Below are positions 10,865-20,213 of a DNA stretch of 64,000 nt, piece after piece. The first letter of the stretch is position 1, and the number at the start of each line of letters is the position of its first letter. The position numbers and the translations under genes were made by a program. This stretch comes from an uncultured Lachnospiraceae bacterium (GTDB lineage: Bacteria; Bacillota; Clostridia; Lachnospirales; Lachnospiraceae), in the NCBI GenBank assembly GCA_902779305.1, contig CACZBD010000004.1, forward strand, positions 124,001 to 188,000, in the 5' to 3' direction. The notes beneath the pieces were generated by a model. The model ran no database searches. It saw only the letters and a list, made by a program, of their open reading frames with translations, and was not told the DNA's origin.

Positions 10865-12043
10865 ATGCAGGCATATCTGGACAATTCCGCTACGACACGT
10901 CCGTTTGACGACGTGCGGGAATTGATGAGAACAATTGAAGACAAGACATACGGCAACCCTTCCAGCATGCATGCCATGGGTGTTCTGGCGGAAAATCATG
11001 TAAAGGAAGCGTCAGAAACGCTGGCGGGGATCCTGAAGGTAAAGGAAAAAGAGATCTGCTTTACATCGGGCGGAACGGAATCGGACAATCTTGCCCTGAC
11101 CGGCTGTGCACGCGCAAACAGCCGGGCGGGAAAGCATCTGATCACGACGAGGATCGAGCATCCGGCCGTTTTGCAGACCATGAAACACCTGGAAGAGGAA
11201 GGGTTTGAGGTCACATATCTGGATGTGGACGGAAACGGCGTTCTGCATCCCGAAACCCTTGAAAAGGCGCTTCGAAGCGATACGATCTTAGTCTCCGTCA
11301 TGCATGTCAACAACGAGATCGGAAGCGTGCAGCCCATAGAAGAACTTGCGCGTCTTACAAAAGCATATGCGCCTTCCATCCTGTTTCACACGGATGCCGT
11401 GCAGTCTTTCGGCAAATTCAGGATCCTTCCGAAACGGATGGGGATCGACCTGCTTTCGGTAAGCGGACACAAGATCCACGGGCCGAAAGGGATCGGATTT
11501 CTGTATGTGGATGAGCATGTGAAGATCACTCCCATCCTCTACGGCGGCGGGCAGCAGAAAGGCCTGCGCTCCGGCACGGAAAATGTGGCGGCGATCGCGG
11601 GAATGGCCAAAGCCGCAGAACTGGAATACGAAGACCTGCAGAGCAAAACGGAGAACCTGTATGCCCTGAAAGAAGACTTTATCCGCAAGCTCCTTACCTT
11701 GGAGGCGGTCACCGTTAACGGACTCGGGGAAGGAAGCGGATTGCCTGAGCGCGTAAGGGCGAGCGCGCCGCATATCGTCAGCGCCTCGTTTGACAAAGTG
11801 CGTTCGGAAGTGCTTCTGCACGCGCTCGAAGAGCAGGGGGTCTATGTTTCCGCAGGATCCGCCTGCGCCAGCAACAAACCTGCCGTTTCCGAAACGCTGA
11901 AGGCCATCGGAGTGAAAAAGGATCTTCTGGATTCCACGATCCGCTTCAGCTTCAGCACGGATACCACGAAAGAAGAGCTGGATCATGCATTCGAAAGTCT
12001 GAGCAGGATCCTTCCCATGCTTCGCAAATACACCAGACACTGA
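10865..12043 (+). CDS. cysteine desulfurase (NifS/IscS family)
   Basis: 392-residue PLP enzyme. YLDNSATTRP at the N-terminus, HTDAVQSFGK, and SGHKIHGPKGIG near residue 203, where the lysine binds PLP, are clear. The sulfur-carrying loop SAGSACASNKP, with its reactive cysteine, is near residue 330. It strips sulfur from cysteine. One base separates it from rsmE and 12 bases from thiI, so it is probably the dedicated sulfur donor for ThiI, as in the NifZ-ThiI arrangement of Bacillus. Confidence 0.95.
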   Translation: MQAYLDNSATTRPFDDVRELMRTIEDKTYGNPSSMHAMGVLAENHVKEASETLAGILKVKEKEICFTSGGTESDNLALTGCARANSRAGKHLITTRIEHPAVLQTMKHLEEEGFEVTYLDVDGNGVLHPETLEKALRSDTILVSVMHVNNEIGSVQPIEELARLTKAYAPSILFHTDAVQSFGKFRILPKRMGIDLLSVSGHKIHGPKGIGFLYVDEHVKITPILYGGGQQKGLRSGTENVAAIAGMAKAAELEYEDLQSKTENLYALKEDFIRKLLTLEAVTVNGLGEGSGLPERVRASAPHIVSASFDKVRSEVLLHALEEQGVYVSAGSACASNKPAVSETLKAIGVKKDLLDSTIRFSFSTDTTKEELDHAFESLSRILPMLRKYTRH

Positions 12044-12055
12044 ACAGGGGGAAAC

Positions 12056-13246
12056 ATGCATTATTCATCATTTCTGATCAAATATACGGAGATCGCCATC
12101 AAGGGAAAAAACAGGTATCTGTTTGAAGATGCGCTGGTAAGCCGCATCCGGCAGGTCTTAAAGCGCGTGGACGGTGATTTTGCCGTGACGAAAAATCAGG
12201 GCAGGATCTATGTTGACGTGGAAGGGGACTATGATTTTGACGAGACCGTCGCTGCCCTGCAGTGCGTTTTCGGGATCACGGGGATCTGTCCCGTCGTGAA
12301 AACGGAAGACGAGGGATTCGAAAAACTTGCTAAAGACGTGATCCGCTATCTCGAAGAAGCTTATCCTTCTTTGGATCAGACCTTTAAGGTAAATGCCAGA
12401 CGCGCCAGAAAGAACTATCCCATGAATTCCATGGAACTGAACATGGAACTGGGCGGCGTGATCCTTGACCGGTTTGAAAACATGAAGGTGGATGTGCATC
12501 ATCCGCAGATCATGCTGACGGTGGAGATCAGGGAGCATATCTTTATCTATTCCCATGTGATCCCGGGACCAGGCGGAATGCCTGTCGGCACAAACGGCAA
12601 GGCCATGCTGCTGCTTTCGGGCGGGATCGATTCGCCCGTTGCGGGCTATATGATCAGCAAACGCGGCGTAAAACTGGATGCGGTCTATTTTCACGCGCCC
12701 CCGTATACCTCCGAGAGAGCCAAGCAGAAAGTGGTGGATCTGGCAAAACAGATCGCAAAGTATGCCGGGACCATTTACCTGCACGTTGTCAACTTTACGG
12801 ACATCCAGCTCTATATCTATGAAAAATGCCCGCATGACGAGCTGACGATCATCATGCGCCGGTATATGATGCGGATCGCGGAACACATCGCAAAAGAAAC
12901 GGAGTGTCTGGGACTTGTCACGGGCGAATCCATCGGCCAGGTGGCCAGCCAGACCATGCAGTCCTTAGCCTCCACCGATGAGGTCTGCACGATGCCTGTT
13001 TACCGGCCGCTGATCGGCTTTGACAAACAGGAGATCGTTGCGGTGTCCGAAAAGATCGATACCTATGAGACTTCGATCCTGCCCTTTGAGGATTGCTGTA
13101 CGATCTTTGTGGCAAAACACCCGGTTACCAAACCGAATCTGAAGGTGATCAAAAGACACGAGAAGCATCTGGAGGAACAGATCGACGAGCTGTTTGCAAA
13201 GGCGATCGAAACGAAGGAACTGATCATAATAAAGGACTGTGAGTAA
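12056..13246 (+). CDS. thiI: tRNA 4-thiouridine synthase ThiI
   Basis: 396 residues. The N-terminal ferredoxin-like and THUMP domains (~1-165) precede a PP-loop ATPase with LLLSGGIDSPVAGYM near residue 180 and GLVTGESIGQVASQT. There is no C-terminal rhodanese domain, normal for Bacillota ThiI, which relies on a partner desulfurase; that partner is the preceding gene. It adenylates U8 of tRNA for sulfur transfer and may feed thiamine synthesis. GGGGG precedes ATG 12056. Confidence 0.95.
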   Translation: MHYSSFLIKYTEIAIKGKNRYLFEDALVSRIRQVLKRVDGDFAVTKNQGRIYVDVEGDYDFDETVAALQCVFGITGICPVVKTEDEGFEKLAKDVIRYLEEAYPSLDQTFKVNARRARKNYPMNSMELNMELGGVILDRFENMKVDVHHPQIMLTVEIREHIFIYSHVIPGPGGMPVGTNGKAMLLLSGGIDSPVAGYMISKRGVKLDAVYFHAPPYTSERAKQKVVDLAKQIAKYAGTIYLHVVNFTDIQLYIYEKCPHDELTIIMRRYMMRIAEHIAKETECLGLVTGESIGQVASQTMQSLASTDEVCTMPVYRPLIGFDKQEIVAVSEKIDTYETSILPFEDCCTIFVAKHPVTKPNLKVIKRHEKHLEEQIDELFAKAIETKELIIIKDCE

Positions 13247-14921
13247 CGTGGGATCCGTAAAGGAGAAAAACAGTAATATCGCATTTTTTCTGACGGGATG
13301 CCTGATGGGGATCCTCTGTTTTGCCGGGGTTTACGGTGTAAAGATCCTGAATGTCACCTATGATGCCTGGCTGTTAAACGGAGATATCGATCTGATGCAG
13401 CATTATATCGGCTGGGGACATTTCAGGAACAGCCCGTGGAGCTTTCCGTTCGGACTGATCACTACGCTGTCAAAGCCCTATCCGATGTCCGTGATCTATA
13501 CCGATTCCATTCCGGCGGTTGCCGTCTTCTTTAAGTTCTTATCACCCGTTTTGCCGGAAACATTTCAGTATTTCGGACTTTACGGCTGCTTTTCTTTTGC
13601 CATGCAGGGTGGAACGGCGATGCTGCTCTTAAAACGTTTTCTGCACAAAAGATGGCTGATCGTCCTTGGCACGTTCTTTTTTATCTTAAGTTTTCCGATC
13701 CTGCAGAGAATGTACTATCACACGGCGCTTGCTTCGCAGTGGGTGATCCTGCTGTCGTTTCTGCTCTGGTTTTACGAAAAAGAGGGGACGCCGGTTTATA
13801 AAAAGTGCATCAAATGGGGCCTGATGGGATTTCTCTGCGTGGCCGTGCATTCCTATTTCCTGCCGATGACGGGCGCCGTCATGCTGTTCTGCATTTTAGA
13901 ACAGGTGATCACGGCAAAAAAGACCGGCGGAAACATCAAAAGGAATGTGACCTTTGGAATCTTCCAGATCGGCTCTTTCTGTCTGGCCGCGCTCTTCAAT
14001 CTCTGGATCCTTGGAGGATTTTACGGGGGCGCTTCCGCGATCGGCGGCGGGATCGGCACGTTTGAAAGCAATCTGAACACCTTCTACAATCCGCTCGGCG
14101 GCGGGATCACCGGGATCTCTCTACCCCTGTATTATGATTTTCAGTATGAGGGCTTTGCCTATCTGGGACTCGGCCTGTTGATGCTGCTGCTTGCAATCCT
14201 CATCGGCGGGATCGGGCTTGTGATCATAAAGCGGCCGGAAGAAAAGATCGTGACATATTTTAAGATCCATCACCGTCAGTTTTTGATCCTGCTGCTGTTT
14301 CTGCTGTTTATCCTGTTGGCATCAGGACCGATCATAACCTGGAATGCGCATAAGATCATCGCCATTCCGCTTCCGGGGATCGTTGGAAAGATCGCGGACA
14401 TTTTCCGTTCCAACGGGAGGATGATCTGGGTATCGCTGTATCTTCTGATGCTCGCGATCTTTGTGTGCACGGAGCGTATGATGAGACAGAGCGTGATGAT
14501 CATTGCCGTGGTCCTCTCACTTTTGATCCAGGTGCTGGATCTGTCTCCGGAGGTTGTAAAAAAACAGGCCTATTTCAACAGGGAACAGAGCCATACCTGT
14601 GTCTGGGAAAATGCAATCATGCAGCAGATCATGGGGGATAAGACGGAGTTCATCCTGATCGGCTCCTCAACGCAGCTGATGATGGACAGCGCTTATTATG
14701 CCATGAAGCACGGAATGAGCATAAACCGGTTTTACTATGCAAGGAACATAGACGATCGGATCGATATGCAAAAAGAAGAATATCTGCGGGAACTTAGCGA
14801 CAAACAGGCAAGGGAGGATGCGGTTTATGTGTTCGAACAGGAAGGTTTTTCCGAGGCCGCATATCCGGATCTTGTCTGCTATGAGGCGGGGGACCATGTG
14901 GTCGGCGTAAAACGGAAATGA
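13239..14921 (+). CDS. DUF6311-type multi-spanning membrane protein
   Basis: About 557-560 residues with roughly eleven hydrophobic segments and a soluble C-terminal ~100 residues. The YTDSIPAVAVFFKFLSP and FQYFGLYGCFSF segments near residues 85-115 match my memory of the DUF6311 family, thought to resemble GT-C glycosyltransferases or YfhO-like proteins. A D-rich first loop is GT-C-like. The start is GTG 13239 (overlapping thiI) or GTG 13248, which is better spaced from AAAGGA. Function is unproven; a role in surface glycan transfer is possible. Confidence 0.75.
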   Translation: MSNVGSVKEKNSNIAFFLTGCLMGILCFAGVYGVKILNVTYDAWLLNGDIDLMQHYIGWGHFRNSPWSFPFGLITTLSKPYPMSVIYTDSIPAVAVFFKFLSPVLPETFQYFGLYGCFSFAMQGGTAMLLLKRFLHKRWLIVLGTFFFILSFPILQRMYYHTALASQWVILLSFLLWFYEKEGTPVYKKCIKWGLMGFLCVAVHSYFLPMTGAVMLFCILEQVITAKKTGGNIKRNVTFGIFQIGSFCLAALFNLWILGGFYGGASAIGGGIGTFESNLNTFYNPLGGGITGISLPLYYDFQYEGFAYLGLGLLMLLLAILIGGIGLVIIKRPEEKIVTYFKIHHRQFLILLLFLLFILLASGPIITWNAHKIIAIPLPGIVGKIADIFRSNGRMIWVSLYLLMLAIFVCTERMMRQSVMIIAVVLSLLIQVLDLSPEVVKKQAYFNREQSHTCVWENAIMQQIMGDKTEFILIGSSTQLMMDSAYYAMKHGMSINRFYYARNIDDRIDMQKEEYLRELSDKQAREDAVYVFEQEGFSEAAYPDLVCYEAGDHVVGVKRK

Positions 14922-14927
14922 GGACAC

Positions 14928-14953
14928 AAAAAAAGGACATTTGCATGCCCTTT
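14928..14953 (-). terminator. intrinsic terminator of the HPr-like gene
   Basis: AAAGGACAT (14932-14940) pairs with ATGCCCTTT (14945-14953) around TTGC. Read on the minus strand the hairpin is followed by a seven-U tract, so it ends the HPr-like transcript and may also act weakly on the plus strand. Confidence 0.85.
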
Positions 14954-14978
14954 TGGTTGCCAGCCGGCCAAATACAGA

Positions 14979-15209
14979 TTATAACATGTATGGCTTGATA
15001 ACAGCCAAAACGTCATCTGCATTGTCTTCTGCATGGATGTTTAAGTCGATGGGCTTGGAAAGATCCAAACTGAAAATACCCATGATCGACTTTGCATCGA
15101 TTACGTATCTACCGGATACAAGGTCAAAATCGTTATCAAACTTGGTGATGTCGTTTACGAAAGATTTTACCTTATCGATAGAGTTTAACGAAATCTGAAC
15201 TGTTTTCAT
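14979..15209 (-). CDS. HPr-like protein lacking the active histidine
   Basis: A 76-residue protein that aligns with PTS HPr over its whole length. The regulatory-serine loop is conserved (DAKSIMGIFSLDL, Ser near residue 41, equivalent to Ser46 of HPr). The HARP segment with His15 is replaced by S-I-D-K-V, so it cannot carry phosphate from enzyme I. It resembles Bacillus Crh in concept: a carbon-catabolite co-regulator phosphorylated only on serine. AAAGGAGG sits eight bases before ATG. Monocistronic with its own promoter and terminator. Confidence 0.82.
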   Translation of the reverse strand: MKTVQISLNSIDKVKSFVNDITKFDNDFDLVSGRYVIDAKSIMGIFSLDLSKPIDLNIHAEDNADDVLAVIKPYML

Positions 15210-15244
15210 GATGATTCCTCCTTTACATAATTTTTACAGTTCCT

Positions 15245-15273
15245 ATCATAATTCCCGAAAAATAAAAAGTCAA
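15245..15273 (-). promoter_or_regulatory. promoter of the HPr-like gene
   Basis: On the minus strand, TTGACT (15268-15273) and TATGAT (15245-15250) are separated by 17 bases, about 35 bases ahead of the start codon. Confidence 0.8.
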
Positions 15274-15307
15274 TATACAAAACATCACAAAAAAACAGGA
15301 GAAAATG

Positions 15308-16660
15308 ATGAAAAAAGTGGCTTTTCATAACCTCGGCTGCAAGGTAAATTCATACGAAATGGAATATATGCAACAGGAATTCGAAAAAAACGGGTATGAA
15401 ATTGTGCCATTTGCTGCAATCGCGGACATTTATGTGGTCAATACCTGCACGGTCACCAATATCGCCGACAGAAAAAGCCGCCAGATGCTCCATCAGGCCA
15501 AAAAGAGGAATCCCGAAGCGCTGGTCGTGGCTGCCGGGTGCTATGCGCAGACAGCAGACAGAGACCGGACGGATGCGGCGGTCGATCTCTATGTCGGAAA
15601 CAACCGCAAAAAAGAGATCGTAACGATCGTGGAAGAGGCACTGAAAGAGGGAAGATCCCAGCGGAAGGTGATCGACGATCTGACCAAACCGACGGAATAT
15701 GAGGACCTGTTCCTGAAAAAAACCATGGAGCATACCAGGGTATCGGTCAAGATCCAGGACGGTTGCAACCAGTTCTGCTCCTACTGCATCATCCCCTATG
15801 CAAGAGGGAGAAGCAGGAGCAGAAAGAAAGAAGATGTGTTAAAAGAGATCACGGCGCTTGCATCCAAAGGTTACAAAGAGGTCGTTCTCACCGGCATTCA
15901 CTTAAGCTCTTACGGCATTGACCTTGATAAAAAGGCGGCCTCTTATAACGAGATGGCAGCAGGATGCGCATTTACAAACAGGGAACTGCTCGACCTGATC
16001 ACGGAGGCTTCAAAGATCCCGGGGATCAGAAGGGTCCGCTTAGGATCGCTGGAACCGCGGATCATCACGGAAGAGTTCTTAAGGACATTAAAAGAAACCG
16101 ATGCGTTTTGCGATCATTTTCATCTTTCCCTGCAGAGCGGAAGCGACAGCGTATTAAAGCGCATGAACCGGCATTATTCGGCGGAAGAATATCTGGAAAA
16201 GGTGTCCCTGATCCGTTCGTTTTATCCGGCGGCTGCGCTGACCACGGATGTGATCACGGGATTCCCCGGGGAAACAGAAGAGGAATTTGAAGAGAGCAGG
16301 CAGTTTCTGACAAAGGCGGGCTTCTACGAGGTCCATGTCTTTAAGTACAGCAGAAGGAAAGGGACCGTTGCCGACAAGATGGAGGGGCAGCTGACGGAAA
16401 GCGTGAAAAATGCGCGCTCGAGGATCCTGATCGAAGACGGGATGAAGAGAAAACATGATTTTCTTGAAAAGCAGATCGGAAAAAGCGTTGAAGTCCTTGC
16501 GGAAGAATTCGTGGCGCATGACAATACCGCTTATCTGGAAGGATTCAGTAAAAATTATATCCGCTGCGCCATCAGAACAGACGAAGAGAGGGAAATCATA
16601 AGCGGCCGGATCAAGGGCTTCCTGACCGACGATATTCTTGAAGTTTGCGCCGATAAGTAG
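15308..16660 (+). CDS. mtaB: tRNA t6A37 methylthiotransferase MtaB
   Basis: About 450 residues. An N-terminal UPF0004 domain with conserved cysteines (LGCKVNSYE, VNTCTVTN, AAGCYAQ) is followed by the radical-SAM motif CNQFCSYCIIPYARGRSRSR near residue 155 and a C-terminal TRAM domain. This is the MiaB/MtaB family; GCKVN together with the IPYARGRSRSR pattern fits MtaB, which makes ms2t6A in ANN-decoding tRNAs. Two adjacent ATG codons (15305, 15308) exist; the second has better spacing to AGGAGA. Confidence 0.93.
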   Translation: MKKVAFHNLGCKVNSYEMEYMQQEFEKNGYEIVPFAAIADIYVVNTCTVTNIADRKSRQMLHQAKKRNPEALVVAAGCYAQTADRDRTDAAVDLYVGNNRKKEIVTIVEEALKEGRSQRKVIDDLTKPTEYEDLFLKKTMEHTRVSVKIQDGCNQFCSYCIIPYARGRSRSRKKEDVLKEITALASKGYKEVVLTGIHLSSYGIDLDKKAASYNEMAAGCAFTNRELLDLITEASKIPGIRRVRLGSLEPRIITEEFLRTLKETDAFCDHFHLSLQSGSDSVLKRMNRHYSAEEYLEKVSLIRSFYPAAALTTDVITGFPGETEEEFEESRQFLTKAGFYEVHVFKYSRRKGTVADKMEGQLTESVKNARSRILIEDGMKRKHDFLEKQIGKSVEVLAEEFVAHDNTAYLEGFSKNYIRCAIRTDEEREIISGRIKGFLTDDILEVCADK

Positions 16661-16740
16661 TAAACTTATCTTAAGTATGTGCATTTGTTTTCGGGCAAAG
16701 AATCAGCCGAAAAATGTGTCGGATAAAGGAGGATCAGATC

Positions 16741-17004
16741 ATGCAGGATATGGGCAACACACAATATTTTCAGGTGCAGGCGGAACCGGAGACCGGCGTC
16801 AGGGTCGTACTCTCAACGGTCTATGAGGCACTGACCGAAAAAGGGTACAATCCGGTGAATCAGATCGTGGGATATATCATGTCCGGCGATCCGACCTACA
16901 TCACCAGCCACAACAATGCCAGAAGCCTGATCATGAAGGTGGAGAGAGATGAGCTGGTGGAAGAACTGCTGACACAGTACATCAAGCACAACGGGTGGAA
17001 CTGA
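16741..17004 (+). CDS. IreB family regulatory phosphoprotein
   Basis: 87 residues, the usual length of the IreB/YrzL (DUF965) family; [33 protein letters not shown] is diagnostic. In Enterococcus IreB is a substrate of the PASTA kinase IreK. AAAGGAGGA at 16725-16733 is seven bases from ATG 16741, deciding against the longer frame from 16714. The order ireB-ruvX-DUF1292 is conserved across Bacillota. The next gene starts immediately after its stop. Confidence 0.93.
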   Translation: MQDMGNTQYFQVQAEPETGVRVVLSTVYEALTEKGYNPVNQIVGYIMSGDPTYITSHNNARSLIMKVERDELVEELLTQYIKHNGWN

Positions 17005-17430
17005 ATGCGGATCATGGGATTGGACTACGGTTCCAAAACCGTGGGCGTCGCCGTCAGCGACCCGCTTCTGATCACCGCGCAGGGCGTTGAGATCATCAGG
17101 CGCGATTCCGAGAATAAGATCCGAAAGACCCTGGCAAGGATCGAAGCGCTGATCGAGGAAAAAGAAGTGACAAAGATCGTCCTCGGATATCCCTTAAACA
17201 TGAACGACACCGTCGGGGAACGCGCGAGGAAAACCGAGGAATTCAAGGAAAGCCTGGAGAGAAGGACAGGCCTTGAAGTCGTGCTGTGGGATGAAAGGCT
17301 GACTACGGTCGAAGCGGAAAATGCCATGATCGAAAGCGGGATCAGAAGAGAAGACCGCAAAAAATACGTTGATGAGATCGCCGCCATGCTGATCCTGCAG
17401 AGTTATCTGGATGCCACGGCGGGAAAATAA
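17005..17430 (+). CDS. ruvX: Holliday junction resolvase-like RuvX/YqgF
   Basis: 141-residue RNase H-fold protein. [17 protein letters not shown] at the N-terminus carries the first acidic residue, [16 protein letters not shown] lies in the middle, and [11 protein letters not shown] and [14 protein letters not shown] complete the acidic catalytic set. Family members take part in 16S rRNA 5'-end processing (Escherichia coli YqgF) or act as junction resolvases. It begins directly at the ireB stop, so it is tightly coupled. Confidence 0.94.
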   Translation: MRIMGLDYGSKTVGVAVSDPLLITAQGVEIIRRDSENKIRKTLARIEALIEEKEVTKIVLGYPLNMNDTVGERARKTEEFKESLERRTGLEVVLWDERLTTVEAENAMIESGIRREDRKKYVDEIAAMLILQSYLDATAGK

Positions 17431-17441
17431 AGGGAGCCGGA

Positions 17442-17705
17442 ATGGAAAAGATCGCCTTTACATATGATGAAGACAAAACAGCCGAATTTTACGTGCTTGA
17501 TCAGGTCAGGATCGGCGGTGTCAATTATCTGCTGGTCTCCGATTCCATGGAAGAGGAGGCGGAAGCGCTGATCTTAAAGGACACCTCGGCCGAAAGCGAG
17601 ACCGAAAGCGTTTACGAGATCGTGGACGATGATGAGCAGCTTCAGGCGCTCGCAAAAGTCTTTGAGGAGAACATCGGCGATATTGCCCTTGAACAGGAGG
17701 AATAA
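17442..17705 (+). CDS. DUF1292 protein (YrzB family)
   Basis: 87 residues, acidic, matching the DUF1292 family: ITFTYDEDKTAEFYVLDQ-like N-terminus, GVNYLLVSDS, and a Glu-rich tail ending EQEE. Function is unknown, but the gene is almost always next to ruvX and ireB. The C-terminal end abuts the rnj ribosome site, and only one base separates its stop from the next start. Confidence 0.9.
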   Translation: MEKIAFTYDEDKTAEFYVLDQVRIGGVNYLLVSDSMEEEAEALILKDTSAESETESVYEIVDDDEQLQALAKVFEENIGDIALEQEE

Positions 17706-17706
17706 G

Positions 17707-19380
17707 TTGAGTAACGGACATAGCAGGAAAAGCCTGCAGATCATCCCGCTCGGCGGACTTGAGCAGATTGGGATGAACATCACGGCCTTTGTATACGAGG
17801 ATACCATCGTGGTCGTGGATTGCGGACTGGCTTTTCCGGAAGATGAGATGCTCGGGATCGATCTGGTGATCCCGGATATCACTTATCTTTTGGATCATGC
17901 GGACAAAGTCAAGGGCTTTGTCATTACGCACGGACATGAAGACCACATCGGCGCGCTGCCGTATGTGTTAAGAGAACTGAACGTCCCGGTCTATGCCACC
18001 AGGCTGACCGTGGCGATGATCGAAGGAAAACTGAAGGAACACGGACTGTACGATGTCACGGAATGCCATGTCGTTGACTACGGGGATACGGTGCATTTGG
18101 GCGATCTGGGGGTGGAATTCATCAGAACCAACCACAGCATCGCAAATTCCAGCGCGCTGGCGATCCATTCCCCTGTCGGCTGTGTGGTGCATACGGGTGA
18201 TTTTAAGGTGGACTACACGCCGGTATACGGCGATCCCATAGACCTTGCCAGATTCTCACAGCTCGGTCAGAAGGGCGTTCTTGCCCTTCTCTGCGATTCC
18301 ACAAATGCGGAACGGCCGGGATTCACCAATTCCGAAAGAACGGTCGGCACTGCGATCGATTCGATCTTCGCGGACCATACGAACTGCCGGATCCTTGTAT
18401 CCACGTTTGCTTCCAATGTGGACCGGGTACAGCAGATCATGGATTCTGCGCATAAATACGGACGCAAGGTCGTCGTGGAAGGCCGCAGCATGGTCAACAT
18501 CATCCAGACGGCATCGGAACTCGGATATATCCGGATCCCGGAAAATACACTGATCGATATCGGGGAACTGGACAACTATCCCGATGAAAAAACGGTCATC
18601 ATCACGACGGGCTCACAGGGAGAATCCATGGCCGCGCTTTCGAGGATCGCGACCAATATCCATAAAAAAGTCACGATCAAACCGGGAGATCTGGTGATCT
18701 TTTCTTCCAATCCGATCCCCGGAAACGAAAAAGCGGTGTTCAGGGTGATCAACGAGCTGTGCCAGAAGGGCGCTGACGTGATCTTCCAGGACACGCATGT
18801 TTCGGGACATGCCTGTCAGGAAGAGATCAAACTGATCTATTCCCTCGTAAAACCGAAATATGCGATCCCGGTACACGGAGAATACCGGCATCTGAAAGCG
18901 CAGGCAAACATTGCGCGCATGATGGGGATCCCCTCGGATCACATCAAGATCCTCTCATCGGGTGACGTTCTGTCGATCAACAGCAGGGAATGCAAAGTCA
19001 CGGACACCGTCAAGACTGGCGCGGTCTTTGTGGACGGTCTCGGTGTCGGAGATGTCGGAAACGCCGTGATGCGGGACAGGCAGATCCTTTCCCAGGACGG
19101 CATGATCCTGATCCTTCTGACGATGGAAAAAGGAAGCAACCGCCTGCTTGCGGGACCGGATATCATCACGAGAGGCTTTATCTATGTGAAGGAATCCGAT
19201 GAACTGCTCGAAGAGATGCAGAAGGTTTTGGAAGACACCACGGAAGACCTTCTGCAGAAAAACATCACCGACTGGGGTAAGATCAAAAATGCATTAAGGG
19301 ATGCGCTTTCCGGTTATGTCTGGAAGAAGATGAAACGGAAGCCCATGATCTTATCGGTGATCACGGAAGTGGAGATATGA
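17707..19380 (+). CDS. rnj: ribonuclease J
   Basis: About 557 residues. The beta-lactamase fold with ITHGHEDHIGALPY near residues 75-88 provides the zinc ligands. A beta-CASP domain contains SNVDRVQQIM and TTGSQGE, and the C-terminal domain is present. RNase J has 5'-3' exo- and endonuclease activity in mRNA decay and rRNA maturation. The TTG at 17707 follows AGGAGG with normal spacing and yields the expected SNGHSRKSLQIIPLGGLEQIGMN start; upstream in-frame codons overlap the DUF1292 gene and are rejected. Confidence 0.94.
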   Translation: MSNGHSRKSLQIIPLGGLEQIGMNITAFVYEDTIVVVDCGLAFPEDEMLGIDLVIPDITYLLDHADKVKGFVITHGHEDHIGALPYVLRELNVPVYATRLTVAMIEGKLKEHGLYDVTECHVVDYGDTVHLGDLGVEFIRTNHSIANSSALAIHSPVGCVVHTGDFKVDYTPVYGDPIDLARFSQLGQKGVLALLCDSTNAERPGFTNSERTVGTAIDSIFADHTNCRILVSTFASNVDRVQQIMDSAHKYGRKVVVEGRSMVNIIQTASELGYIRIPENTLIDIGELDNYPDEKTVIITTGSQGESMAALSRIATNIHKKVTIKPGDLVIFSSNPIPGNEKAVFRVINELCQKGADVIFQDTHVSGHACQEEIKLIYSLVKPKYAIPVHGEYRHLKAQANIARMMGIPSDHIKILSSGDVLSINSRECKVTDTVKTGAVFVDGLGVGDVGNAVMRDRQILSQDGMILILLTMEKGSNRLLAGPDIITRGFIYVKESDELLEEMQKVLEDTTEDLLQKNITDWGKIKNALRDALSGYVWKKMKRKPMILSVITEVEI

Positions 19381-19667
19381 CCGGTATGATAGACAGTCTG
19401 CGTTCATGCGAAGAATATCAGCATTATCTGCAGGAAAAAGAAAAGATCCAAAAATTCCCGGAACTCAAGGCAAGTATTTACAGACTCCGCGAGATCAATC
19501 TTTTGATCCAGGAAGTCACGGATCCGGAAACGGAAGAGCATCTCAGAGCAGAGTATGACCATCTTAGCGCCGATATCAGGATCCGTGATTTTATGCAGGC
19601 GGAGACGGACTATTGCCGGTTGTTTCAGGAAATTGAAGAAGTCATGGCTTCGGAACTGGATCTGTAG
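19377..19667 (+). CDS. YlbF family protein
   Basis: 96 residues, mostly helical, matching the YlbF/YmcA family (LREINLLIQEV, RIRDFMQAETDYCRLFQEIEEV). In Bacillus, YlbF and YmcA form the Y-complex that modulates RNase Y and biofilm or competence regulation. Its ATG overlaps the rnj stop (ATGA), linking two RNA-decay genes translationally. An alternative ATG lies at 19386. Confidence 0.85.
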   Translation: MTGMIDSLRSCEEYQHYLQEKEKIQKFPELKASIYRLREINLLIQEVTDPETEEHLRAEYDHLSADIRIRDFMQAETDYCRLFQEIEEVMASELDL

Positions 19668-19682
19668 GGAGGTTTTTGTGAA

Positions 19683-20213
19683 ATGAAAGGGAAGCAGTTT
19701 GCTTATTCCTTTTTGGGAACGGTCATCAGGATCGTCATTTTGGTGATCCTTGCGATCGTGCTTTATAAGATCGGCGGCAAGGCTTATGAATTCGGATTCC
19801 GGATCTTTACGGAAAAGCCGATGAGCGAACCGCCCGGCAGGGATATCCAGATCACGGTATCCAAGAGCGACGGGATCAAGGAAGTCGCCAAGGTGCTGGA
19901 AGAAAAGGGTCTGATCCGCGATGCGAAACTGTTCAGGATCCAGGAAAAGGTTTCCATGTATGACGGAGACATCCACCCCGGGATCTTCACGCTGAACACA
20001 TCAATGACGGCAGAGGAGATGTTTGCCGTTCTTCTGAAGTCGGATGATGAAGAAGAAGAGGAGGAAGCAGAGGATGCGGCCGCGCCCAAAGCGCCTGCCG
20101 ATATCGCGCCGCCTCCGGAAGAGCCGGAAGAAGAGGAAGTCACGGAAACGGATACTTCTGAGGACCTGCAGGATGCAACCGCAGGGGAAACTGAGGGCGG
20201 TGGAGAAGAATGA
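19683..20213 (+). CDS. MltG-like protein without catalytic domain
   Basis: 176 residues. One N-terminal membrane helix (~residues 8-30) is followed by a LysM-like module as at the front of endolytic transglycosylase MltG/YceG (DGIKEVAKVLEEKGLIRDAKLFRI, GIFTLNTSMTAEEMFAVLL), then an acidic Pro/Glu tail. The C-terminal catalytic domain with its glutamate is absent, so it is about half the usual MltG length. The position before trmR and U32 genes matches mltG in Bacillus, so it is a shortened orthologue or a non-enzymatic cell-wall protein. GGGAGG precedes it. Confidence 0.75.
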   Translation: MKGKQFAYSFLGTVIRIVILVILAIVLYKIGGKAYEFGFRIFTEKPMSEPPGRDIQITVSKSDGIKEVAKVLEEKGLIRDAKLFRIQEKVSMYDGDIHPGIFTLNTSMTAEEMFAVLLKSDDEEEEEEAEDAAAPKAPADIAPPPEEPEEEEVTETDTSEDLQDATAGETEGGGEE

